From the NCBI GenBank assembly GCA_023401925.1, contig JAEXDA010000004.1, forward strand, positions 62,001-126,000: a stretch of DNA of 64,000 bases. The letters are read 5' to 3'. Shown piece after piece: positions 44,438-52,921 of this stretch. Position 1 is the first letter of the stretch. Each line of letters opens with the position of its first letter. The position numbers and the translations under genes are program-made. The notes below the pieces were generated by a model that was given only the letters and a program-made list of their open reading frames with translations, did no database searches and was not told the DNA's origin. The DNA is from Bacillota bacterium (GTDB taxonomy: Bacteria > Bacillota > UBA4882 > UBA8346).

Positions 44438-45171
44438 ATGCCGCAACCATACGATTGGCCTTTAGAAAAACTTCGAGCATATCAGCCTGCCCTAACCCGG
44501 GAGGCCGATTTTGAAATCTTTTGGGCTCGAGCCGAGCAGGAATTATCGAAAACCTGGCTGGTATATGAGCTTATGCCTTATGATTATCCAGTCAGAAATG
44601 CCAGGTTTACAATATGATTTACAAGGGTTTTCAGGATGCGGGTATAGAAGGCTGGTTGGCTATTCCGGCTGGGGCCGGACCCCATCCCGGGCTGGCTGAC
44701 CAAAGGGATTCTTAATCCGGATGAATGTTATTACCGGGCGGTTTACATGGATGCGCTCCGCACTATTGAAGTCTTGGCTTCATTGGAAGCGGTTGATGAA
44801 AAACACATCGGTTTGATGGGTGGCAGTCAGGGCGCTGTTTTAACGATTGCGACGGCGGCCCTGTCGGATATCCCCAGGATTGCCATAGCCGATTCGCCAT
44901 TTCTGGCTCATTTTGAAAGGGCTATTGATATTGCGCCCAGCAGTCCCTGAGTTATTTTGATGGGATGAATCATGCTCCCAATGTAAAATGTTTTACCCAG
45001 ATGGCTATGGGATTGATTAATCAGACCACACCGCCCTCTACGATGATCTCGGTTTACAACCACTTGCAATGCCCGATAGATATTACGTTCTGGCGTTATT
45101 TCGGTCACGAGTCGATACCGGGGACTATGGAATTGAAATTAAAAATGTTGATGAAATTTTTAGTGAGTTAA
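44438..45171 (+). pseudogene. Eroded CE7 acetyl esterase
   Basis: Three shifted frames together cover a CE7 esterase: an N-terminus (YDWPLEKLRAYQPALTREAD) after an AAAGGGG site, a middle with MDALRTIEVLASLEAVDEKH and the nucleophile motif GGSQG near 44820, and a C-terminus with the His motif GHES near 45108. The RGQ motif region and part of the C-terminal half are deleted, and there are at least three frame changes. About 735 bp remain of ~960. It is homologous to the intact gene at 23242. Confidence 0.9.
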
Positions 45172-45287
45172 GAAGGACTATTTAGAAAGGTTTTCTTATG
45201 AAGCAACTTGCAATGTCCCAAAATAAAACTTCATAAAAGGAGTTCGGGAAAACTGGTAATGAAATCACATTGAAATGAAAGGATGTA

Positions 45288-46628
45288 TTGAACGTGGGAA
45301 TAGATTCCAAACCATACGATATCATTGTTGCAGGCGGCGGACCTTCCGGCATAGGAGCGGCGGTAGCGGCGGCCCGTAATGGAGCCAAAGTGTTATTGGT
45401 GGAAAAATGGGGTTTCTTGGGCGGTATGGCTACGGCTGCATCGGTGCCGGCTTTCTGTCCTTATACCGATGATGAAAAAGTAATTATCAAGGGCATCGGA
45501 CTGGAAGTATTGGAAAAAATGAAGCAGGAAACGGGTTTTGATTCACCTTTTAAAGATAAAAAAGAACCCCTGAAACAGCTCTACGATTGGGTGCCCATTG
45601 ATCCGGAAGCCTTAAAAAGGGTTCTGGACAATATCATGCTCGATAGCGGTTGCCAGGTCCTGTTGCACTCGATGGTTCATGATGTGATCCAAGAACATGG
45701 CACGGTTCAGGCCGTCAAAGTGGAAGACAAATCCGGTCAAAATGCAATTCCTTGCAAAATAGTAATCGACTGCACCGGAGATGCTGATGTCGTGGTGAAG
45801 GCGGGTGGGGAATTTGAATACGGGGATGAGCATGGGCTGGTTCAGGCAGTTACGTTATGTTACCGGATTACCAATATTGATATGGAAAAATTCTGCGTTT
45901 ACGCGAAGGAAACCGGTGAAACCGGCAATCTGAGCAAAGCGGTTGCCCGGGCCCGGGCTCAAGGTGATTTTAACTTTCCGGAAAAACATGTAGCCGGATT
46001 TGCTCTTCAAAACCAAGGGATAGCCGGTCTTAACTTTGGCCATGTCTATGAGGTTAACCCCTTGAAAACGGAGGATTTAACCCGGGCCGAGATTGAATCC
46101 AGACGCCAGATCCCGGCGATGTTGACGTTCTTAAGAAAATACGTCCCCGGACTGGAGAATGCAATTTTGGCAAGTTCCGGTCCAATGGTGGGCATTCGGG
46201 AAACCCGGCGCATTGTCGGCGAGTACCGGCTTACCCAAGAAGATTATTTCGAGCGGCGGCAACACCCGGATACCATCGCGCGATATGCCTATCCTATTGA
46301 TTTACATGCCGTAAGCGCCAAATCTGTTGCCTATCAAAATGATCAAGATCAATATGTTTCCAGCCGATACCGGCCGGGAGAGAGCTATTCCATCCCCTAT
46401 AGAGCTTTACTGCCTAAAGGGTTGTCCAATGTGGTCGTGGCTGGGAGGACCATATCCTCGGATCGGGTTATGCATGGATCATTCCGGGTCATGCCGGCCT
46501 GTTTTGCAACGGGACAAGCTGCCGGAACTGCTGCTGCGATCGCAGTCCAAGATGGAGTAGAATTGCGGCAGGTAAAAGTGGAGAAATTACAACAGAAATT
46601 GGTGGAACAAGGAGCTTATCTCGGTTAG
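45288..46628 (+). CDS. FAD-dependent oxidoreductase
   Basis: A 446-aa flavoprotein. The N-terminal dinucleotide-binding motif is DIIVAGGGPSGIGAAVAAAR, followed by LLVEKWGFLGGMAT (FAD_oxidored family), IDCTGDADVV in the middle, and a C-terminal NVVVAGRTISSDRVMHGSFR plus GTAAAIA FAD-binding region. The start is TTG 45288 or GTG 45294; AAAGGA at 45278-45283 does not decide. It is the last gene of the plus-strand sugar locus. Homologues often sit in plant-polysaccharide loci but the substrate is unknown. Confidence 0.88.
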   Translation: MNVGIDSKPYDIIVAGGGPSGIGAAVAAARNGAKVLLVEKWGFLGGMATAASVPAFCPYTDDEKVIIKGIGLEVLEKMKQETGFDSPFKDKKEPLKQLYDWVPIDPEALKRVLDNIMLDSGCQVLLHSMVHDVIQEHGTVQAVKVEDKSGQNAIPCKIVIDCTGDADVVVKAGGEFEYGDEHGLVQAVTLCYRITNIDMEKFCVYAKETGETGNLSKAVARARAQGDFNFPEKHVAGFALQNQGIAGLNFGHVYEVNPLKTEDLTRAEIESRRQIPAMLTFLRKYVPGLENAILASSGPMVGIRETRRIVGEYRLTQEDYFERRQHPDTIARYAYPIDLHAVSAKSVAYQNDQDQYVSSRYRPGESYSIPYRALLPKGLSNVVVAGRTISSDRVMHGSFRVMPACFATGQAAGTAAAIAVQDGVELRQVKVEKLQQKLVEQGAYLG

Positions 46629-46714
46629 CGTCGAAGATTTTAAGCTGTTTTTTATTGCGAAAGCCCATGAACAAGCGGGCTTTCACAATAATCAAGGCAA
46701 GTTGGATCCTTCTA

Positions 46715-47929
46715 TCAACAAGAACATTTAGAGGCTTCATGGGGAATCGTTTTGGGATTGATGGTCCGAAAGGCAAGCCACATGGCGATTCCCATCAAGC
46801 CGCAAACCAATCCGACCACACCGGGCCACCCCCAAAAGGACCAGCAATATCCGCCCGACCAACCGATCAGACTGGAACCGGAATAATAAAATAGGAGGTA
46901 CAATGCTGCAGCTTGCGCTTTGCTTTGAAGGGGAGCTACTATACCGACCCAGCCGCAAGCGATGGTATGTCCGGCAAAAAACCCGAAGGCAAAAACGACG
47001 AGCCCGGCGATTTTCACAATCAAGTTACTATTCAGCGTAAGCAAGGCGCCACTTAGAAGTAGAATCACTGCCCAGCTTATCACCAAAGGCCGGGGATAGC
47101 GATCAGCCATTTTCCCAAAGACGATGGACCCCCAGGAACCGATTAGATTGACGAAGAAAATAAAGCCCAAAGTGGTTTGACTTAAATGATAGGGAGCCTT
47201 CCGCAAAGGATAACCGATATAATTGAATAGGGTTACATAGACACCCATCAGCAAAAAACCGATCCCATAAAGAAATAATAAGTTTTTATTGTTTAAGCTG
47301 GTTTTGACACTTTCCTTAATCTTTTCGGGAACGATGGTTACCCGTTGAAAATTTCGCGAGTTTGGCAGCACCAACCAAAAACAGATACTACAGAGTAAGC
47401 TGACGATACCCAGTCCAATGACGGCCATTTGCCAGGAAAAGAGGTCCGTCAGAGTACCAATAATCACCCGGCCGACAAAAGCGCCGACCCCGTTACCGGC
47501 CACATAGACACCCATGATGCCGCCGATGCTCAGCGGGGAAAACTCTTCGCTGATATAAGTCATAGCTACAGCCGGAAATCCCGCAGCGCTGATCCCTGTT
47601 AGCAATCTCATGAGGAGTAGGTAATGAAAGTTATGTCCGAAAGCGGATAAAATAGTAAACAAGGAAGTCAAGACCAGTGACAGGCTCATAATTTTTTTGC
47701 GGCTCCAGGCATTTGAAAAAAGGGATAAAAAGAACATGCAAAAGGCCAAGGCGCCAGTGGTAAAAGAAATGGTAAAACTGGCAGTCGCCGGGGCAACGTG
47801 GTATTGTTCGGAAAAAACACTGATCAGGGTCTGGGGACAATAAATACTGGCATAAGTGACTAAACTGCCGAGCAACATCCCGATTAAAGCCCGGCTATAG
47901 GAGGGACTTTTTTTCTCTATATAATCCAC
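46715..47929 (-). CDS. Major facilitator superfamily transporter
   Basis: A 404-aa protein with twelve predicted helices, beginning RALIGMLLGSLVTYASIYCP, and the MFS loop motif between helices 2 and 3 partly seen as SNAWSRKKIM. It resembles the YnfM/CynX-like group of drug or metabolite exporters. GTG 47929 is preceded by AAAGGATG. It is divergent from a LysR regulator across 129 bp, the usual layout for a regulator and its target. Substrate unknown. Confidence 0.9.
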   Translation of the reverse strand: MDYIEKKSPSYSRALIGMLLGSLVTYASIYCPQTLISVFSEQYHVAPATASFTISFTTGALAFCMFFLSLFSNAWSRKKIMSLSLVLTSLFTILSAFGHNFHYLLLMRLLTGISAAGFPAVAMTYISEEFSPLSIGGIMGVYVAGNGVGAFVGRVIIGTLTDLFSWQMAVIGLGIVSLLCSICFWLVLPNSRNFQRVTIVPEKIKESVKTSLNNKNLLFLYGIGFLLMGVYVTLFNYIGYPLRKAPYHLSQTTLGFIFFVNLIGSWGSIVFGKMADRYPRPLVISWAVILLLSGALLTLNSNLIVKIAGLVVFAFGFFAGHTIACGWVGIVAPLQSKAQAAALYLLFYYSGSSLIGWSGGYCWSFWGWPGVVGLVCGLMGIAMWLAFRTINPKTIPHEASKCSC

Positions 47930-48058
47930 GAGTTAACATCCTTTCTGTTCTTCAAGCTGCTCCCTTAAGTTTACTCCTTGTCAGTTGATAACGTCCAATT
48001 TATAATATACATAGAAATGATACCTTTTGATTATAAGTGGCAAAAGGGGAGGCAGATC

Positions 48059-48934
48059 ATGGAATGGCAGCAACTTGAATATTTTAGGGTCGTAGCCCGC
48101 ACCGAGCACTTTACCAAGGCCGCTCAAATTCTGGCTATCTCGCAGCCGGCTTTGAGCCGTTCCATAACGAATTTAGAGGCAGAAGTAGGGGTATTGCTTT
48201 TCGATCGATTAGGACGGACCGTGCGTTTAAATTCTTTTGGGAAAGTTTTTTTAAAACATGTAGAAAACGCATTAAATGAGATTGATCAGGGCATGCAAGC
48301 AGTTAAGCAGCTTAATAATCCGGCTACCGGAGTGATTTCACTGGCGTTTCTCCTTTCGCTCGGTTTGAATATTTTACCGGATATGATCAGTAAATTTTCC
48401 CGTGAATACCCGGGGGTGGAATTCCGCCTTTTTGAGAATATGACCCCGTTTATTCTGAAAGAATTGATAGACGGCAAGGTGGATCTGTGTTTAACCGCTC
48501 CCTTTGAGGAGCGGGGGGACATTGCCTGGCATCGTTTGCTGGATGAGCCTTTATACGTTTATTTGCCGGTAACTCATGCTTTGGAAGCCTCTCCCAATAT
48601 CCGTCTGGCGGAATTGAGGAATGAATCGTTTATCGGTTTTCGAAAAAACTATAATATGCGGACCCTGCTGGAAAAGTTTTGCGGTCAGGCTGGTTTTATC
48701 CCTCAAGTGAAATTTGAAGGCGGAGATATCGCCACGGTGGTGGGGCTGGTTTCTTCGGGTCTTGGCGTAGCCGTAATCCCCAAGTTTTCGGGAGTTGATT
48801 CCAGTAAAGTCCGCTGCCTTCCAATTACCGAGCCTGTCTGCAGACGGGAAATCGGGTTAGCCTGGCTAAAGGAGCGAGCTCTGCCGGCATCGGTGGAATT
48901 ATTCAAAAATTTTGTGATTACCCAGTTTCGATAG
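48059..48934 (+). CDS. LysR-family transcriptional regulator
   Basis: A 291-aa regulator with the LysR HTH (LEYFRVVARTEHFTKAAQIL and ISQPALSRSITNLEAEVG) and a type 2 periplasmic-binding effector domain. ATG 48059 has GGGGAGG upstream; the frame from 47978 is longer but unsupported. It probably activates the divergent MFS gene. The intergenic stretch TTGTCAGTTGATAACG (47977-47992) contains a partial dyad that could be the binding box. Confidence 0.93.
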   Translation: MEWQQLEYFRVVARTEHFTKAAQILAISQPALSRSITNLEAEVGVLLFDRLGRTVRLNSFGKVFLKHVENALNEIDQGMQAVKQLNNPATGVISLAFLLSLGLNILPDMISKFSREYPGVEFRLFENMTPFILKELIDGKVDLCLTAPFEERGDIAWHRLLDEPLYVYLPVTHALEASPNIRLAELRNESFIGFRKNYNMRTLLEKFCGQAGFIPQVKFEGGDIATVVGLVSSGLGVAVIPKFSGVDSSKVRCLPITEPVCRREIGLAWLKERALPASVELFKNFVITQFR

Positions 48935-48996
48935 CTTTCTTGGATGGATCTTGAGGAAGCAGAAAGAAAAGACAGGATGGTAAGGGATCATAATAA

Positions 48997-49030
48997 AAGG
49001 CCCCGGAAATTTTTCCGGGGCCTTGGTTTA
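48997..49030 (-). terminator. Terminator of the cold shock gene
   Basis: AAGGCCCCGGAAA (48997-49009) and TTTCCGGGGCCTT (49012-49024) form a 13-bp stem. On the minus strand it is followed by TTTTATTA, so it ends the csp transcript; the plus-strand side is weaker (GGTTTA) but may stop lysR read-through. Confidence 0.88.
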
Positions 49031-49040
49031 CTTCGAAATA

Positions 49041-49238
49041 TTATACTTTCGTTACGTTGGCAGCTTGAGCGCCACGTTCACCTTTCACAATATCGAATTC
49101 AACCATTTGGCCTTCTTCCAAGGCTTTGTAACCATCCATTTGGATAGCGGAAAAATGTACAAAAACATCTTCCCCGCCTTCTCTTTCAATGAAACCGAAA
49201 CCTTTTTCAGAATTAAACCATTTAACCTTACCTTGCAT
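49041..49238 (-). CDS. csp: Cold shock protein
   Basis: A 65-aa OB-fold nucleic-acid chaperone. RNP1 (KGFGFIER) and RNP2 (DVFVHFSA) are intact, starting MQGKVKWFNSEKGFGFIE. An AGGAGGAATTTTGA ribosome site precedes the ATG. It has a consensus promoter at 49325-49353, an ~80-nt leader as in other csp mRNAs, and its own terminator. Confidence 0.97.
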   Translation of the reverse strand: MQGKVKWFNSEKGFGFIEREGGEDVFVHFSAIQMDGYKALEEGQMVEFDIVKGERGAQAANVTKV

Positions 49239-49324
49239 TCAAAATTCCTCCTACATAAATCCCTGGTTTATTACCATACGATTCTGAGCGCTCAGAAAAC
49301 ATAATAGCTTAACCACGTTTGATA

Positions 49325-49353
49325 AATATAACATATACCCATCCAATTGTCAA
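49325..49353 (-). promoter_or_regulatory. Sigma-A promoter of csp
   Basis: Minus strand: TTGACA (complement of 49348-49353), a 17-nt spacer and TATATT (complement of 49325-49330). This is one of the best promoters in the window. Confidence 0.88.
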
Positions 49354-49378
49354 TCCTAAGATATAGGTAGTACTGGTA

Positions 49379-49516
49379 CTATTTTGAAATTTTCTCCACT
49401 TGCTGGACTCGCTTTACCAATGAGGTCATTAATTTTTCAGCAATTCCTACAATTTGGTTAAAATTTGCAGCCCGATATTTTGTCTCCAAATTGAATTCAT
49501 CATTTTTTTTTGTCAT
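49379..49516 (-). CDS. Small protein of unknown function (45 aa)
   Basis: The protein starts MTKKNDEFNLETKYRAANFN and ends VKRVQQVEKISK. It is helical and charged, has no membrane segment, and is not recognised. AAAGGAG lies 9 nt before the ATG at 49516. It sits between csp and the sspH gene on the same strand, 112 nt after sspH. A sporulation role is possible from position only. Confidence 0.6.
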   Translation of the reverse strand: MTKKNDEFNLETKYRAANFNQIVGIAEKLMTSLVKRVQQVEKISK

Positions 49517-49628
49517 GAATGTCGACTCCTTTAGGTGATGGATCATGTAATACTTTTTTCGTCGCTTCCCCCAAAAACTTTAGCGTTTTTTGAACCTGAG
49601 CTGACGCTTATATGAATGGCCATTCCAT

Positions 49629-49799
49629 TTATTCAGTAAGTTGATCAATGGGTACTTCCAAGCGTTGATTGGTATCAAGCGTAGTTATCTCTACATTCTG
49701 ATCATCGGTAATTTGCTCCAGCCATACCGGGGATTCATGATAATTCACCGCAATGACTCCGTGAGATTCAATAATTTCCTTCACCCGCTCGTAGTTCAA
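49629..49799 (-). CDS. sspH: Small acid-soluble spore protein, H type
   Basis: A 56-aa protein starting MNYERVKEIIESHGVIAVNY, with SPVWLEQITDDQNVEI in the middle and LEVPIDQLTE at the end. This pattern (RxKEIxxS...V.Y...PVW...VPV.xL) is that of the SspH family of minor spore core proteins. The start is TTG 49799 with AAGGAG 10 nt upstream. It is too short to appear among long frames and overlaps an unsupported plus-strand extension. It is direct evidence that the host makes endospores. A sigma-G promoter would be expected upstream, but I could only see a poor match. Confidence 0.85.
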   Translation of the reverse strand: MNYERVKEIIESHGVIAVNYHESPVWLEQITDDQNVEITTLDTNQRLEVPIDQLTE

Positions 49800-49937
49800 T
49801 CGGCTCGATCTCCTTTTTTCGTTAATAATCTCCTAAATCAGCTTTTTTATACATTTTTATGGAATAGCGGAGCATTCATTTTCATAATTTGTGATGAGCC
49901 AAGTTTTAAAAAATTTATATGGATAGGAGTGTTTCAT

Positions 49938-50414
49938 TTGATTTTCAAAACCAATCCTACTTCAAAGTTAATCCATGGTTACCCTCTTAAAAAAAAATTC
50001 GAAAAAAAATCCTCCCCAAAAGAAGCCAGCGCGGCAAATCCACACCATGACCTGGAACGAGAGGAGAAGAATTCGGAACCATTTTATTTTCATAAGGTCC
50101 CAACTGGAATCACGCCCCCGGGCGGTAATGAAACCTCGTATCTGGGTCATGATGATTGTGAAAAAATAGAATTTATGATGGATCCGGAGGTCAAAAAAGC
50201 GCTTGATAATTATCAGACAGCTATTAATCGCTATAACTATGCCGATCTTTCCGATCCGAGAGTGGAGAATGTTTACTTTTTAGAGAGACAAGTTACATTT
50301 ATCAATTTACAGTTGGCATTGGCGAAAGCCAGAATGAGAAATGGCAAGGAACCGAGGTTGGATTATACCAATTTTGAGAATTTACTAAAATTAGTGGGGA
50401 TGGGCGGAAAGTAG
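49938..50414 (+). CDS. Hypothetical protein (158 aa)
   Basis: Starting at TTG 49938, with GGAG about 10 nt upstream, the protein has a basic Lys-rich N-terminal part (LKKKFEKKSSPKEAS), a Gly/Pro segment (TGITPPGGNETSYLG) and a C-terminal helical part (ALDNYQTAINRYNYADLSD; VENVYFLERQVTFINLQLAL). I do not recognise a family. A longer frame from 49641 would overlap sspH and is rejected. It is divergent from sspH, so a spore-related role is conceivable. Confidence 0.6.
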   Translation: MIFKTNPTSKLIHGYPLKKKFEKKSSPKEASAANPHHDLEREEKNSEPFYFHKVPTGITPPGGNETSYLGHDDCEKIEFMMDPEVKKALDNYQTAINRYNYADLSDPRVENVYFLERQVTFINLQLALAKARMRNGKEPRLDYTNFENLLKLVGMGGK

Positions 50415-50438
50415 TGAAGTAGTGGAGCCTGGTATTGG

Positions 50439-50996
50439 TTAACAGAATTTTTTGTACAAATCAATTTTCGCCTGATCAAAAGAAGCGAAAATTTTTTTTG
50501 CGGCAAGGGGGTTTTGATAAACCTTCCAATAATGATTAAAAATATAGTTTTTTCCCTTATTCGCTATGAAGCCCAAGACATCGCCAAGGGGGATTCCCAA
50601 AAATATTCCGATTTCGTGAGGAAATTTTGGGAAAAGCAGTCTTTGGGATAATTGATTTAAACATCCGCTTACATTTCGATTAGTTTTATACCCACAGTCC
50701 GCTAGAAAATTCCGGTTTTTTTGATTGAAAAGGACTTCTTCCAGCATTTCCTCATTATAGAACAGGACGAGGGCTTGCTTTCCAGGATAGTGGTAGATTT
50801 CTTGATATTCAATTCCCTCATTGGATGAAAAATCAGCGAAAAATGCCCGGATTTGCTTTCTCGAAGAATTACGCCATGATGGATAAAGCCGGTTAAATTC
50901 CGTAAAATTGATCAGATTGGCCGGTTTTAGCCTCAGAATTGTCGGTGCAATATAATAAAGAATAACTTTATTTAAAGTATCTTCGATGATGATCAC
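50439..50996 (-). CDS. DUF3793-like protein
   Basis: A 185-aa protein. The segment FPHEIGIFLGIPLGDVLGFI and then NKGKNY..N.YWKVYQNPLAA matches the conserved end of DUF3793 proteins of Clostridia, whose function is unknown. In members the N-terminal part often has CGN-type motifs; here LADCGYKTNRNV is seen near residue 99. The start is uncertain: GTG 50996 overlaps AAAGGTGATC, so a slightly later non-standard start is possible. It is convergent with the 158-aa gene. Confidence 0.65.
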   Translation of the reverse strand: MIIIEDTLNKVILYYIAPTILRLKPANLINFTEFNRLYPSWRNSSRKQIRAFFADFSSNEGIEYQEIYHYPGKQALVLFYNEEMLEEVLFNQKNRNFLADCGYKTNRNVSGCLNQLSQRLLFPKFPHEIGIFLGIPLGDVLGFIANKGKNYIFNHYWKVYQNPLAAKKIFASFDQAKIDLYKKFC

Positions 50997-51198
50997 CTTT
51001 TAAGGACAAAAATGAGCTTTCGTCATAGTACTGTTTTTTTGAAGGGTTATGATTAAAATGCCCCGACAATTTTCAATATACTCTTTCATAATTGGTACCT
51101 TTAAAAAAGCAGAAAAGTGGAGCTGTTGGAAGAGAGTGCGGCATGTTATATTACCCATGAGGAAAGAAAAGGAATTGATTTTCAAAAAGGTGGTAAAC

Positions 51199-51750
51199 AT
51201 GATTCGTCGATGTGAGCGCTCAATCCATGGGGATTTAGAAGAAATTTATCAAATCATTAATGATGCGGCCCAAATATATCGGGAGATTATCCCGGCTGAA
51301 CATTACCATATTCCTTATATGTCAAAGGATGTATTGGAAGAAGAAATCAAAAGTGGTATCACTTTTTGGGGATATGAGACGGACCAAAGATTGGTAGGGG
51401 TCATGGGTGTACAGCCTCTAGAAGATGTGACCTTAATCCGACATGCCTATGTAAAAACGGGCATGCAGCACCAGGGGATTGGCGGTAAGCTTCTCACTCA
51501 TCTGTATCAGTCAATTTCCGGGCCGGTTTTGATTGGAACATGGGCCGATGCATTTTGGGCCATTCAATTTTACCAGAAATTTGGATTTCGTTTGGTAAGC
51601 CAAAAGGATACCTTAATGCTTCTGGATCGATATTGGACGGCCCCAAAGTGGCACAAGGAACGTTCGGTCGTATTGGCCGACCCCAAATGGATTGAGCTTG
51701 TTGAACAAGAAACGGGAGGTGGTAATCGAAAATGGCCGGACAGATATTAG
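51199..51750 (+). CDS. GNAT-family N-acetyltransferase
   Basis: A 183-aa acyl-CoA dependent transferase. The acetyl-CoA pyrophosphate loop is GMQHQGIGGKLL (residues ~90-101), and FYQKFGFRLVSQKD is the conserved late motif. ATG 51199 has AAAAAGGTGG 6 nt upstream; the frame from 51049 is unsupported. It overlaps the following flavoprotein gene by 19 nt, so the two are translationally coupled. Acceptor substrate unknown. Confidence 0.9.
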   Translation: MIRRCERSIHGDLEEIYQIINDAAQIYREIIPAEHYHIPYMSKDVLEEEIKSGITFWGYETDQRLVGVMGVQPLEDVTLIRHAYVKTGMQHQGIGGKLLTHLYQSISGPVLIGTWADAFWAIQFYQKFGFRLVSQKDTLMLLDRYWTAPKWHKERSVVLADPKWIELVEQETGGGNRKWPDRY

Positions 51751-52286
51751 GGATAATGGGAAGTCCGCGAAAAAACGGGAATACTCATGTTTTAATGGAA
51801 AAGATATTGGAGGGAGCCCGGGAGAAAGGAGCACTCACTGAAACCTTATTCTTAGGTGATTTAACAATTCAGGAGTGTACCGGATGCCATGTTTGTTGGA
51901 TTACCCACGAATGTACCCGAAATGATGACATGATTCCTATTTACCATAAAATCATTGCCAGCGATATCATTATTTTTGGCACCCCTGTATATTGGTATGG
52001 GCCAACCGCACTCATCAAATGTTTTATTGACCGCCTGGCCTATTTTAATGGTGAACCAAACAGAAAAGGAGTCAAGGGTAAAAAGGCGGTAATTATCATC
52101 CCTTTTGAAGAAAATAATCCTGAAACCGTCCGGCCGGTGATAGCATTTTTTGAAAAGACATTAGAATATCTGGAGATTCAATTAACCGCCCAATTGATTG
52201 TGCCGGGAGTATCCCAAAGAGGGGAAGTTGTAAAACAGGAACAAGTTATTAAAAAAGCTTATGAATTAGGGAAAACGATACTATGA
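51732..52286 (+). CDS. Iron-sulfur flavoprotein / NADPH-dependent FMN reductase family
   Basis: A 184-aa flavodoxin-like protein. GSPRKNGNTHVLMEKIL binds the FMN phosphate, and CTGCHVCWITHEC is the compact cysteine motif of Isf-type iron-sulfur flavoproteins. GTPVYWYGPTALIKCFIDR is the typical dimer/FMN region. ATG 51732 follows GGGAGGTGG. Such proteins carry electrons from ferredoxin or reduce quinones and oxygen species. It converges with folA, overlapping it by 6 bp. Confidence 0.9.
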   Translation: MAGQILGIMGSPRKNGNTHVLMEKILEGAREKGALTETLFLGDLTIQECTGCHVCWITHECTRNDDMIPIYHKIIASDIIIFGTPVYWYGPTALIKCFIDRLAYFNGEPNRKGVKGKKAVIIIPFEENNPETVRPVIAFFEKTLEYLEIQLTAQLIVPGVSQRGEVVKQEQVIKKAYELGKTIL

Positions 52287-52775
52287 ATTGTTTTGCGGTA
52301 CTTTACCATAAACTAAAAAAGAATAGTCATAGGGATTTTGCTCATTCCGTTCCCCTTTGGTTTGAGAAATGAGCCGCCATATTTGGGGTTCGATCACCGG
52401 AAAAAAGCTATCACCCTCAAAGTCCTCATCAATTAGGGTAATATAAAGCCGCTCAGCATAGGGGAAAAATTCTTGATAGGTTTGAGACCCACCGATGATA
52501 AAACTATTCTCATCCTTACAAAAAGTCTTGGCTTCATCGATGGAATGAAAGATCAAGCAATTTTGGGGGGGATAATTCCGACTTTTGGTGATCACTATGT
52601 TTTCCCGTCCCGGTAATGGTTTACCGAGAGATTCGAAGGTTTTGCGGCCCATGATTACCGGATGTCCCATGGTTGTTTTTTTGAAATAGGCGAGATCCGC
52701 AGGGAGCTTCCATGGGAGCCGGCCGTCTTTTCCAATGACCCAGTTTTTGGATATTGCTGCTATTAAAGAAATCAT
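52281..52775 (-). CDS. folA: Dihydrofolate reductase
   Basis: FolA reduces dihydrofolate to tetrahydrofolate with NADPH. The 164-aa protein shows SLIAAISKNWVIGKDGRLPW, the substrate-binding acid in LPADLAYFKKTT, MGRKTFESLGKPLPGRENIV and the IIGGSQTYQEF NADPH motif. ATG 52775 is chosen over 52784, which would touch its own ribosome site. It is followed upstream by a ThyX-like gene on the same strand at 52922. Confidence 0.96.
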   Translation of the reverse strand: MISLIAAISKNWVIGKDGRLPWKLPADLAYFKKTTMGHPVIMGRKTFESLGKPLPGRENIVITKSRNYPPQNCLIFHSIDEAKTFCKDENSFIIGGSQTYQEFFPYAERLYITLIDEDFEGDSFFPVIEPQIWRLISQTKGERNEQNPYDYSFLVYGKVPQNNS

Positions 52776-52871
52776 CGCTTCCATCCCCCTGGCAAGAAGA
52801 CACTTTTAAACCCGGCAACTTTTAAGGCTTACCTTGAATAAAGCACTTTTCCGTGTCTTTGCGGCCTATTT

Positions 52872-52904
52872 ATTTAGCCACAGAGGCACGGAGACACAGC
52901 GAAA
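52872..52904. repeat. Dispersed CCACAGAGGCACGGAGACACAG repeat, copy 2
   Basis: Near-identical to 24803-24834 in the same orientation. It lies in the gap between folA and the ThyX-like gene. An opposed CCGTGTCTTTGCGGCC lies just before it at 52851-52866. Confidence 0.7.
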
Positions 52905-52921
52905 AACCTTTAAAAATTTCT

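Noticed and set aside
46659..46684. Terminator between the FAD oxidoreductase and MFS genes
   Set aside because: GAAAGCCC/GGGCTTTC forms a good stem, but neither side has a T run, so function is unclear.
49641..49937. N-terminal extension of the 158-aa hypothetical protein
   Set aside because: It is antisense to sspH and lacks a ribosome site. TTG 49938 is better supported.
49800..49937. Sigma-G promoter for sspH
   Set aside because: The best match (GAAAA-N17-CATAAAA on the minus strand) has a mismatch in both boxes, too weak to call in AT-rich DNA.
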